Assembly: GCA_963655255.1 (NCBI GenBank)
Contig: CAVKEB010000062.1
Location: 1-10,577, forward strand
DNA length: 10,577 bases
Origin: CAG-791 sp963655255
Lineage (GTDB): Bacteria; Bacillota; Clostridia; Lachnospirales; Lachnospiraceae
Direction: 5' to 3'
Shown: piece by piece, positions 1-5,366 of the stretch
Position numbering within the stretch: position 1 is the stretch's first letter
Layout: the number at the start of each line of letters is the position of its first letter
The notes under the pieces: generated by a model
Seen by the model: the letters and a program-made list of their open reading frames with translations, nothing else
Databases searched by the model: none
Told to the model about the DNA's origin: nothing
Made by a program: the position numbers and the translations under genes

Positions 1-76
1 TGTACTTTATTCGAAAAGGTCATATTTAAGGTGTCCTATTTCTATGCTAGCTCCACGGCCTTGCCGTTGGTCTGGT
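1..76 (+). other. Flank before the first CRISPR repeat, probably leader end
   Basis: No repeat copy is found at the position where one would fall if the array continued leftward at its regular spacing (a repeat should end near 40-44). The repeat at 77 is therefore probably the first. The near end of the array has perfect repeats and the far end has mutated ones, which puts the leader here. The leader promoter and any cas genes would lie left of the window. The words ggtcatatttaagg (18-31) faintly resemble a repeat 3' end but are out of register. Confidence 0.4.
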
Positions 77-579
77 GTCCCCGTCCGCAAGGACGGGGTG
101 GATTTAAGCACGCTGACGCAGGATGTGGACAGTCTGGAGGCGGGCGTCCCCGTCCGCAAGGACGGGGTGGATTTAAGCCAGACGGTGTTATAGCCGCCCT
201 CGCCGTCAGGCTCGTCCCCGTCCGCAAGGACGGGGTGGATTTAAGCGTATAAGAGCGGTTATACGAAGGGAAACTCCAAGTCCCCGTCCGCAAGGACGGG
301 GTGGATTTAAGCCGGTTGCACTGGATGCTCCACAGTTTCCGGTTGCGTCTCCGTCCGCAAGGACGGGGTGGATTTAAGCCAGCATATCACGACGCTGTAT
401 GCATATAACCTGCGTTCCCGTCCGCGAGGACGGGGTGGATTTAAGCTTCACTAATGGAAAATATAAGGCATCTGAGGAACGTCCCCGTCCGCAAGGACGG
501 AGTGGATTTAAGCCGGATCTCGATGACCTGCAAGAAAGAGGACTGCGTCCCCGTCCGCGAGGACGGGGTGGATTTAAGC
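77..579 (+). CRISPR. CRISPR array, 8 repeats and 7 spacers, type I-C-like
   Basis: Eight 33-nt repeats start at 77, 146, 214, 280, 347, 414, 481 and 547. The spacers are 36, 35, 33, 34, 34, 34 and 33 nt and are all different. The repeat reads GTCCCCGTCC-GCAA-GGACGGGG-TGGATTTAAGC: an 8-bp stem (positions 3-10 with 15-22) capped by a GNRA tetraloop, then an 11-nt tail. This plan (GTC start, GC-rich hairpin, GTGGATT-type 3' end, 11 nt after the stem) matches type I-C repeats, in which Cas5 cuts at the stem base to leave an 11-nt 5' handle. Repeats 1-4 are identical. Repeats 5-8 carry changes (C4T; C3T plus A13G; G21A; A13G), so the leader is on the left and transcription runs on the plus strand. 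Type assignment rests on the repeat alone. Confidence 0.96.
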
Positions 580-783
580 CAGTGCACTGAAAAGTGGGGG
601 ATGATGAGAAATTGGCCATGCTAAGAGCATGATATTGATAAAAAAGAAACTATAGAGCAATAGAACATTATTCATTTTCCTATTCTGCTTTAACGATACA
701 TATTATCGCATATGTGATATTATAATTATAGATAGGGAAAGGGAATCCTTATCAATACCAGACACGTGAGAAAGAAGGTAGCA
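580..783. other. AT-rich gap between CRISPR array and small-gene operon
   Basis: No gene is seen here. A small hairpin (CATGCT-aag-AGCATG, about 618-632) follows the array but has no T-run. A perfect -10 box TATAAT lies at 721-726 without a convincing -35, and an imperfect palindrome ATCGCATATGTGAT sits just upstream (705-718). Together they could be the promoter and an operator of the operon starting at 784. The ribbon-helix-helix protein encoded there would be a natural candidate to bind it, but that is inference. Confidence 0.4.
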
Positions 784-921
784 ATGAACGAAATGACTGA
801 TAAACAGTTGGAAGTAATTCTTAACCTTGTTGCTGATAAATTCCAGAATTGCAAGGACATGGACGATGTTCAGAAGGCAGTTCAGGAAGTCAAGGACATG
901 GCTAAGAAAGAAAAGAACTGA
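784..921 (+). CDS. Small conserved-looking hypothetical protein, 45 aa
   Basis: The frame runs from ATG 784 to TGA 919-921, with a good ribosome binding site AAGAAGG (772-778) five bases upstream. The 45-residue product begins MNEMTDKQLEVILNLVADKF and ends KDMAKKEKN. It is soluble, charged and predicted to be almost all helix: an amphipathic segment (EVILNLVADKF), a short turn (NCKDMDDV), then a second amphipathic helix. I do not recognise a family. It is the first of three small genes packed head to tail, and the next gene begins within 35 bases of its stop, so they are probably co-transcribed. Codon use and AT content match the neighbouring small genes rather than the GC-richer ATPase downstream. 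The strong RBS and operon position make it likely to be a real gene despite its size. Confidence 0.65.
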   Translation: MNEMTDKQLEVILNLVADKFQNCKDMDDVQKAVQEVKDMAKKEKN

Positions 922-954
922 GTAATAATGGGAACGAGATTATCAGAGGTTTTC

Positions 955-1197
955 ATGAAAAGATCGAGGAGAAAAAGTAAAAAAAACGATGAGCCGTTTG
1001 ATCAGATCAAGTATCAGAATGAGTATATAAAGGCAAATTATGACAAAATCAGTATAGTTTGTCCAAAGGGAGAGAAAGCTATTATTAAAGAGGCGGCACG
1101 GAAAGCAGGCACAAGCATGACGGAATACATTCTGGATGCTGTGCACCGGAGAATGGACAATGAGAGGGAGAATAACCATAAAAAAGAAAGCTTTTGA
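955..1197 (+). CDS. Ribbon-helix-helix (Arc/MetJ-type) DNA-binding protein, 80 aa
   Basis: The N-terminal ~20 residues are very basic (RSRRKSKKN). They are followed by a YDKISIVCPKGEKAIIKEAA segment and the helix GTSMTEYILDAVHRRM. A short beta strand ending in a 'PKG' turn, then two helices with a GxSxxxYI motif, is the usual pattern of Arc-type ribbon-helix-helix proteins found as regulators or antitoxins on clostridial plasmids, phages and islands. These bind DNA as dimers through the paired strands. I chose ATG 955 because AGAGG (945-949) sits five bases before it. An in-frame ATG at 928, seven bases past the previous stop, would add nine residues (MGTRLSEVF) but lacks a clear RBS. The product probably regulates its own operon. 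No toxin gene is obvious, though the next gene overlaps and is a candidate partner. Confidence 0.72.
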   Translation: MKRSRRKSKKNDEPFDQIKYQNEYIKANYDKISIVCPKGEKAIIKEAARKAGTSMTEYILDAVHRRMDNERENNHKKESF

Positions 1198-1514
1198 ACC
1201 AAGAACCAGTGACAGTTTTGAAGGGAATGCGTGAAATCACAAGTATGATGTATCCATTCATGACATTAAATGATAATACCGAAATTGTGCATTCGGAAAT
1301 GAAAGCGGATGGGCGGGTCAAAGTTTATATAGAGACACCGGATGAAAAATGTGGTTTTCGCCATGCCGTTTGCTGGCTTCCAGAATATAGATGGGAGGAT
1401 CTTTATCATTACGATGTGAAGGATATCAAAAAATTGAAGAATATTATTCGATCTACTGCACATCTGATTATGGGATCCTCGCAGGAAGAATTTGATAACG
1501 CCTTAGTCTTTTAA
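1194..1514 (+). CDS. Hypothetical protein, up to 106 aa, overlapping the RHH gene
   Basis: The frame opens with TTG at 1194, which overlaps the TGA of the preceding gene (TTGA), so translation is probably coupled. ATG codons at 1227 and 1245 are alternative starts; 1227 has AAGGG too close in front of it. The protein is acidic and soluble with no membrane segment. Visible blocks are MREITSMMYPFMTLNDNTEI, a strand-rich VKVYIETPDEKCGFRHAVCW, then LPEYRWEDLYHYDVKDIKK and a C-terminal helix STAHLIMGSSQEEFDNALVF. I do not recognise a named domain. Its place after a ribbon-helix-helix gene, with overlap, is the arrangement of many toxin-antitoxin or small regulatory pairs, but no catalytic residues point to a toxin. 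Treat the function as unknown. Confidence 0.62.
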   Translation: MNQEPVTVLKGMREITSMMYPFMTLNDNTEIVHSEMKADGRVKVYIETPDEKCGFRHAVCWLPEYRWEDLYHYDVKDIKKLKNIIRSTAHLIMGSSQEEFDNALVF

Positions 1515-1515
1515 A

Positions 1516-1533
1516 ATGGAGGAGGTATATTAA
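1516..1533 (+). other. Orphan Shine-Dalgarno with a 5-codon micro-ORF
   Basis: GGAGGAGG (1518-1525) directly follows the stop of the preceding gene but leads into no open frame. The bases also spell ATG GAG GAG GTA TAT TAA, a five-residue micro-ORF. The simplest reading is that a fourth gene once followed here and was lost, leaving its ribosome binding site. Confidence 0.4.
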
Positions 1534-1597
1534 TATAGAACTGGATACTACTTGAAAAGCAGGATCGTAAAAAGACAGATTTTCGGGATTCTTTAAT

Positions 1598-1687
1598 GTG
1601 TTCCCCGCAGATGCGGGGATGATCCTATGTAAGCATGAATTTCCGGCAGCCGAGGTGTGTGTTCCCCGCATCTGCAGGGGTAATCTT
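1598..1687 (+). CRISPR. Relic type I-E CRISPR mini-array (2 repeats, 1 spacer)
   Basis: Repeat A at 1598-1626 begins GTGTTCCCCGCAGATGCGGG and ends GATGATCCT. Repeat B at 1659-1687 begins GTGTTCCCCGCATCTGCAGG and ends GTAATCTT. Both are 29 nt and the spacer between them (1627-1658) is exactly 32 nt, the classic type I-E geometry. The GTGTTCCCCGC-NNNN-GCGGGGATGATCC plan also matches known I-E repeats. Repeat B is decayed (stem mismatch, altered tail), as expected of the end furthest from the leader, so the leader side would be on the left. No further repeat copies occur at the expected positions on either side. No I-E cas genes are in the window. Confidence 0.8.
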
Positions 1688-1756
1688 TACTACCCGATCA
1701 ACAGGAAGGACAGGAAGATGGCCCGGAAGCGCAGGAGAAAATATTCCTCCCCAATA
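1688..1756. other. Spacer region between relic CRISPR and ATPase promoter
   Basis: The only candidate coding content is an ATG at 1718 (GGAAGG eight bases before it) opening 27 codons, beginning MARKRRRKYSSP and ending at a TGA that falls on the operator near 1801. It runs through the ATPase promoter, so it is probably fortuitous. Nothing else is seen. Confidence 0.35.
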
Positions 1757-1785
1757 TTGACAGCGGGACAATCCGCGTGTATCTT
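1757..1785 (+). promoter_or_regulatory. Promoter of the metal-ATPase operon
   Basis: A perfect -35 TTGACA (1757-1762) is followed after 17 bp by TATCTT (1780-1785). A second -10-like word, TATACT (1785-1790), lies just behind but would need a 22-bp spacer. Transcription should start near 1792, leaving a leader of about 155 nt before the ATPase start codon. Confidence 0.7.
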
Positions 1786-1794
1786 ATACTCAAA

Positions 1795-1816
1795 CATATG
1801 AATAAATGATCATATG
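1795..1816 (+). promoter_or_regulatory. ArsR/SmtB-type operator
   Basis: CATATGA, eight bases, TCATATG: perfect 7-bp inverted arms. Read as TGAA-N6-ATCA it differs by one base from the TGAA-N6-TTCA core common to SmtB/CzrA-type operators. It lies at the predicted transcription start, where a bound repressor would block RNA polymerase. The cognate repressor is likely the ArsR protein encoded at 4040-4339. Confidence 0.68.
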
Positions 1817-1950
1817 ATAAAAACATCAAGAAGCCGGAGTACGGTCCGGGAGAGTGACATTCGGTGCATAGGATACCGGCATCTGCACAAAAACGACCTG
1901 ACCGGACCGGGAATCCGGCGGAGGATATTTTACACGAGGAGGAACCCATC

Positions 1951-3969
1951 ATGAGTGAGAGAGAAGAGAAACGGGCGCGGCAGGAAGAGGAGAAGGCGCG
2001 CGAGGCCGCCGAAGCGGCCAGAGCGAAAGCGGAGGTCCGCGAGGAGGAAGACGAAGAGGACAAGGATGAGGACGAAGAAGAGGAGATGGAGCCGAAGCAG
2101 AAGCTCATTCAGATTATCATCGCGTCCATCCTTCTGATTGCGGCAGTTCTGATTACGAGAGCCTTTCCGGGACTTGCCATGTGGCAGAAGCTTCTGATTT
2201 TCCTTGTTCCGTATGTGGCCGCAGGCTTCGATGTCTTGAAAGAGGCGGCAGAGCACATCGGTGAGGGAGAGGTGTTTGATGAAGATTTCCTGATGTGCAT
2301 TGCGACCATCGGCGCGCTTCTGATCGGTTTCGTTCCGGGAGGCGAGGAGGAATTCGCGGAGGCGGTTTTCGTCATGCTGTTCTTCCAGGTCGGCGAGCTG
2401 TTCGAGGGAATCGCCGAGGGCAACAGCGAACGCGCGATTTCCCAGCTTCTCGATATCCGGCCGGATACGGCGAATGTCGAACGGAATGGCGAAGTGCTTG
2501 TCGTCAGTCCGGAAGAGGTGAAGGTCGGCGAGACGGTCGTCATCCGGCCCGGCGAAAAAGTGCCGATGGACGGCGTGGTTCTCGAAGGAACGTCCAGCCT
2601 TGATACGGTGGCACTGACGGGTGAGAGTGTTCCGAGAGACGTCACGGCGGGCGATCCGATCCTGTCCGGCTGTGTCAACCAGAGCGGTGTTCTCCGCGTG
2701 AAGGTGGAGAAGGAATTCGGTGAGTCCACGGCGGCGAAGATCCTCGATCTCGTGCAGCATGCGGGCTCCAAGAAGTCGAAGAGCGAGAAGTTCATTTCGC
2801 GTTTTGCGAAGATTTACACGCCGATCGTTGTTTTTGCGGCCATCGCGCTTGCAATCATTCCGCCGATGCTGACCGGCAATTTCATGGGCAGTTTTGCAAC
2901 CTGGCTTCTGCGCGCACTGACCTTCCTGATCGTGTCCTGCCCGTGCGCACTGGTGGTTTCCGTGCCGCTGACGTTCTTCGGCGGAATCGGCGCGGCCTCC
3001 AAGGCGGGCATTCTGATCAAGGGCTCCAGCTATATGGATGCGCTGGCGAAGGCGGACACGGTTGTTTTCGATAAGACCGGCACGCTGACGAAAGGTGTGT
3101 TTGAGGTGACGACGCTCCACCCGGAGAAAATGGACGAGCGGGAGCTCCTGCACCTTGCCGCACATGTGGAGCGCTATTCCACACACCCGATCGCCGTATC
3201 GCTGCGCACCGCGTTCGGTGACGAAGACGACGGCTGCACGGTGGAGCAGGTGGAAGAGATCGCGGGACACGGCATCCGGGCCGTGGTCAACGGCAGAACG
3301 GTCTGCGTCGGCAACAGCAAAATGATGGACGCGGTCGGCGCGAAGTGGAAGAGCTGCGAGGAAGCAGGAACCATCATTCACGTGGCAGTGGATGGCGTTT
3401 ATGCGGGCCACATTCACATCTCGGATGTGGAGAAGCCGGATGCGAAGAAGGCAATTTCGGATCTGAAGGCACTCGGCGTCGGACGGACCGTGATGCTGAC
3501 CGGCGACCGCAGGGAAGTCGCGGAGCACGTTGCTGCGGACCTCGGACTCGATGAATATCATGCGGAGCTCCTCCCGGCGGACAAGGTTTCGGGCGTAGAA
3601 CAGCTCCTGCAGAACAAAAAAGAAGATTCCAGCCTCGTCTTTGTCGGAGATGGCATCAACGACGCTCCGGTTCTGGCAAGAGCGGACATCGGGATCGCGA
3701 TGGGCGCAATGGGCTCGGATGCGGCTATCGAGGCGGCGGATGTGGTCCTGATGGATGACCAGCCCTCCAAGATCGCGAAGGCGGTGAAGATTTCCCGTAG
3801 CACGCTTGCCATCGCGAAGCAGAACATTGTTTTCGCCATTGCCGTGAAGGTCGCCATTCTTCTCCTGGCAGCGTTCGGCCTGGCGCCGATGTGGCTGGCG
3901 GTCTTCGGAGACACCGGTGTTCTGATCCTGTGCGTTCTGAACTCCATGCGGGCACTGAGGGTAAAGTAA
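1951..3969 (+). CDS. Heavy-metal translocating P1B-type ATPase (Zn/Cd/Pb class, CadA/ZntA-like)
   Basis: This 672-aa membrane pump would export divalent soft metals using ATP. In order: a charged tail rich in E, K, R and D (1-49); transmembrane segments near 52-71, 78-96, 110-128 and 134-152; the actuator loop with TGES (223-226); a segment near 290-310; the CPC metal site (330-332) in the sixth helix; the phosphorylated aspartate of DKTGT (D374); the HP signature (412-413); and GDGIND (566-571). The C-terminal pair holds AVKVAILLL and then GDTGVLIL, whose Asp matches the TM8 Asp that marks the zinc/cadmium/lead subgroup. There is no N-terminal CxxC metal-binding domain; the acidic tail replaces it. 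ATG 1951 has AGGAGG eight bases upstream (1937-1942). An in-frame GTG at 1864 would add 29 residues but is weaker. The ArsR gene follows, so the two form one operon. Confidence 0.95.
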   Translation: MSEREEKRARQEEEKAREAAEAARAKAEVREEEDEEDKDEDEEEEMEPKQKLIQIIIASILLIAAVLITRAFPGLAMWQKLLIFLVPYVAAGFDVLKEAAEHIGEGEVFDEDFLMCIATIGALLIGFVPGGEEEFAEAVFVMLFFQVGELFEGIAEGNSERAISQLLDIRPDTANVERNGEVLVVSPEEVKVGETVVIRPGEKVPMDGVVLEGTSSLDTVALTGESVPRDVTAGDPILSGCVNQSGVLRVKVEKEFGESTAAKILDLVQHAGSKKSKSEKFISRFAKIYTPIVVFAAIALAIIPPMLTGNFMGSFATWLLRALTFLIVSCPCALVVSVPLTFFGGIGAASKAGILIKGSSYMDALAKADTVVFDKTGTLTKGVFEVTTLHPEKMDERELLHLAAHVERYSTHPIAVSLRTAFGDEDDGCTVEQVEEIAGHGIRAVVNGRTVCVGNSKMMDAVGAKWKSCEEAGTIIHVAVDGVYAGHIHISDVEKPDAKKAISDLKALGVGRTVMLTGDRREVAEHVAADLGLDEYHAELLPADKVSGVEQLLQNKKEDSSLVFVGDGINDAPVLARADIGIAMGAMGSDAAIEAADVVLMDDQPSKIAKAVKISRSTLAIAKQNIVFAIAVKVAILLLAAFGLAPMWLAVFGDTGVLILCVLNSMRALRVK

Positions 3970-4039
3970 AAATCGGCAGGTGCTGAACAGATATAAAAAT
4001 GCTGCGGTTTGCAAATGAGATTCAACCGGAAGGATGAGT

Positions 4040-4339
4040 ATGGAGAGAAAAATTCCAGACGAAAATGAACTGTTTGATCTTGCGGAGCTGTTCAAGGTGT
4101 TCGGCGATTCCACCAGAATCCGGATCCTGTACACTCTGTACGATGAGGAGCGGAGCGTCAGCGATATTGCGGACGCCCTGAGCATGACGCAGTCGGCGGT
4201 GTCCCACCAGCTGAAAATCCTGCGTCAGGCGAAGCTCGTCGGTGCGAGGCGGGACGGCAAGCAGATTTTCTACGGACTCGCGGACGAGCATGTGCACACC
4301 ATCATTCAGGTGGGGCGGGAACACATCGAAGAAGAATAG
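4040..4339 (+). CDS. ArsR/SmtB-family metal-sensing repressor, 99 aa
   Basis: This winged-helix repressor has the recognition region DIADALSMTQSAVSHQLKIL (residues 42-61) and a wing GARRDGKQIFYGL. The last helix carries D82, H84, H95 and E98, spaced DxH-x10-HxxE, which matches the alpha5 zinc site of SmtB (D, H, H, E) and closely that of CzrA. The alpha3 cysteine motif of CadC/ArsR-type sensors (CxC) is absent: the segment reads RSVSDIADAL. Zinc-type sensing is therefore the best inference. I chose ATG 4040 because GGAAGG (4028-4033) sits six bases before it; ATG 4034 abuts that site. The gene lies 70 bp after the ATPase and likely shares its transcript, giving autoregulation through the operator at 1795-1816. 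A terminator follows. Confidence 0.93.
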   Translation: MERKIPDENELFDLAELFKVFGDSTRIRILYTLYDEERSVSDIADALSMTQSAVSHQLKILRQAKLVGARRDGKQIFYGLADEHVHTIIQVGREHIEEE

Positions 4340-4353
4340 AACAGAGAGAAAAG

Positions 4354-4389
4354 CAGCGTATTCCGATTATTGCGGGATGCGCTGTTTTT
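4354..4389 (+). terminator. Rho-independent terminator of the ATPase-ArsR operon
   Basis: CAGCGTATTCCG (4354-4365) pairs over 12 positions, including two G-U pairs, with CGGGATGCGCTG (4373-4384) around a 7-nt loop, and five T residues follow (4385-4389). It starts 14 bases after the ArsR stop codon. Confidence 0.88.
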
Positions 4390-4400
4390 CATTTTAGCTT

Positions 4401-4429
4401 TTGACTTAAGCCGACTGAGCTTGTATTAC
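4401..4429 (+). promoter_or_regulatory. Possible promoter in a gene-free stretch
   Basis: TTGACT (4401-4406), a 17-bp gap and TATTAC (4424-4429) make a plausible promoter behind the preceding terminator. No coding frame follows before the tandem terminators at 4525-4582, so if active it would give an RNA of roughly 120-140 nt. The left arm of the 4427-4460 hairpin overlaps the -10 box, so that inverted repeat could instead be an operator. Confidence 0.35.
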
Positions 4430-4460
4430 GGGAAATTGCAATAAGATGCAGTTTTCCGTA
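4427..4460. repeat. 14-bp inverted repeat in gene-free stretch
   Basis: TACGGGAAATTGCA (4427-4440) and TGCAGTTTTCCGTA (4447-4460) pair over all 14 positions, two of them G-U, around the loop ATAAGA. No T-run follows on the plus strand, so it is not a plain terminator. It may be an RNA hairpin or a DNA-binding palindrome. Confidence 0.7.
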
Positions 4461-4524
4461 TTGCAGAGTTAATGAAAAGCAACAGTGCAAAGACTTATTT
4501 CGGGAAAATACGAGTCACTATTTT

Positions 4525-4558
4525 AGGACATCGGTCTTAATGGACTGGTGTCCTTTTT
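4525..4558 (+). terminator. Rho-independent terminator, first of a tandem pair
   Basis: AGGACATCGGTC (4525-4536) pairs with GACTGGTGTCCT (4543-4554) over 12 positions with two G-U pairs; a T-run ends at 4558. It ends no known gene and lies 186 bp beyond the ArsR stop, behind an earlier terminator. It must therefore back up that terminator or end a separate short RNA. Confidence 0.75.
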
Positions 4559-4560
4559 GT

Positions 4561-4582
4561 ATCCGGAGAAATCCGGATTTTT
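4561..4582 (+). terminator. Rho-independent terminator, second of a tandem pair
   Basis: ATCCGGA, GAAA loop, TCCGGAT, then four T residues: a perfect 7-bp stem closed by a GNRA tetraloop. It begins two bases after the end of the preceding terminator. Confidence 0.72.
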
Positions 4583-4665
4583 CTATTTGTGCGAGCAGTG
4601 AGCGGGACCGGGAAACGGATCGGACAACCGGGAACGCTGTTATTAACAGATTCTTGACAAATTTA

Positions 4666-4706
4666 GTCAGTTATTAGCGCTAAATTTATCTGACAACTGA
4701 TACAAT
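4666..4706 (+). promoter_or_regulatory. Rubrerythrin promoter with palindromic operator
   Basis: An extended -10 element TGA-TACAAT (4698-4706) precedes the rubrerythrin gene by about 90 bp. In place of a clear -35 lies the perfect palindrome TTAGCGCTAA (4674-4683), flanked by GTCAG (4666-4670) and CTGAC (4690-4694). A TTGACA word at 4654-4659 is too far from this -10 to pair with it. A repressor bound to the palindrome would cover the -35 region. An oxygen or peroxide sensor is a guess from the genes downstream; the word is not a clean PerR or Fur box. Confidence 0.5.
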
Positions 4707-4793
4707 AAAACTAACGAAACAGACAACAAGCACAAAAAAGATCACAAATGCAGAACAGCCGTAACCTTCGGGGCGCGGCGGAAAGGAGACCGA

Positions 4794-5330
4794 ATGAATT
4801 CGTACGCGGGAACACAGACAGAACTGAATCTGGCGAAGGCCTATGCCGGGGAGTCGGAGGCGAGGAACAAGTACACCTATTTTGCTTCGAAGGCGAAAAA
4901 AGAAGGCTATGAGCAGATCGCGGCGCTGTTCCAGAAGACGGCGGACAACGAGAAGGAACACGCGAAGATGTGGTTCAAGGAGCTGTACGGCATCGGGGAT
5001 ACGCAGGAGAATCTCCGCGCGGCGGCAGAGGGGGAGAACTACGAGTGGACGGACATGTATGACGGCTTTGCCAGGACCGCGGAGGAAGAGGGATTTTCCG
5101 AGCTTGCGGCGAAGTTCCGGATGGTGGCGGCGATTGAGCGGCATCATGAAGAACGTTATCGGGCGCTTCTGCGCAATGTTGAGATGCAGGAGGTCTTCGA
5201 GCGCAGTGAGCTGAAGGTCTGGGAGTGCCGCAACTGCGGGCACATTGTCATCGGTACGGCGGCACCGGAAGAGTGTCCCGTCTGCAGCCATCCGCAGAGC
5301 TTCTTCGAGATCAAGGCGGAGAATTATTGA
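4794..5330 (+). CDS. rbr: Rubrerythrin, 178 aa
   Basis: This is a cytoplasmic non-heme iron peroxidase that reduces hydrogen peroxide to water in anaerobes. The N-terminal ferritin-like four-helix bundle carries its di-iron ligands: E20 in YAGESEARNKY, E53 and H56 in DNEKEHAKMW, a glutamate cluster E97-E99 in TAEEEGF, and E115 with H118 in AIERHHEERY. The C-terminal rubredoxin-like domain has C145xxC148 and C161xxC164 around a single iron. Length and domain order (bundle first, rubredoxin last) are those of classical rubrerythrins. ATG 4794 follows AAAGGAGA closely, a strong ribosome binding site. Desulfoferrodoxin starts 36 bp downstream, so superoxide made into peroxide by that enzyme can be removed by this one. 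No rubredoxin or NAD(P)H-rubredoxin reductase is nearby, so electrons must come from elsewhere. Confidence 0.97.
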   Translation: MNSYAGTQTELNLAKAYAGESEARNKYTYFASKAKKEGYEQIAALFQKTADNEKEHAKMWFKELYGIGDTQENLRAAAEGENYEWTDMYDGFARTAEEEGFSELAAKFRMVAAIERHHEERYRALLRNVEMQEVFERSELKVWECRNCGHIVIGTAAPEECPVCSHPQSFFEIKAENY

Positions 5331-5366
5331 AACGCAGGTGTGGAACCGTTTCAGAAAGGAGAGGGT

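Noticed and set aside
18..31. Possible degenerate ninth CRISPR repeat end (ggtcatatttaagg)
   Set aside because: It would leave a 45-nt spacer, out of line with the 33-36-nt spacers, and the hairpin part is missing.
31..619. Short open frames on both strands within the CRISPR array
   Set aside because: Their translations repeat the same PRPQGRGGFK or LNPPRPCGRG unit once per repeat, so they are translated CRISPR repeats.
1718..1801. 27-codon arginine-rich frame before the ATPase promoter
   Set aside because: It runs through the TTGACA promoter and ends in the operator. A basic N-terminus followed by unpatterned sequence suggests chance.
1864..1950. GTG start at 1864 extending the ATPase by 29 residues
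   Set aside because: ATG 1951 has an ideal AGGAGG at the right distance. The extension resembles untranslated leader and adds no domain.
1930..4185. 751-codon open frame on the minus strand opposite the metal ATPase
   Set aside because: It is the antisense of a GC-rich gene with all conserved ATPase motifs. Its translation is Arg/His-rich with no recognisable domain, and it also spans the ArsR gene start.
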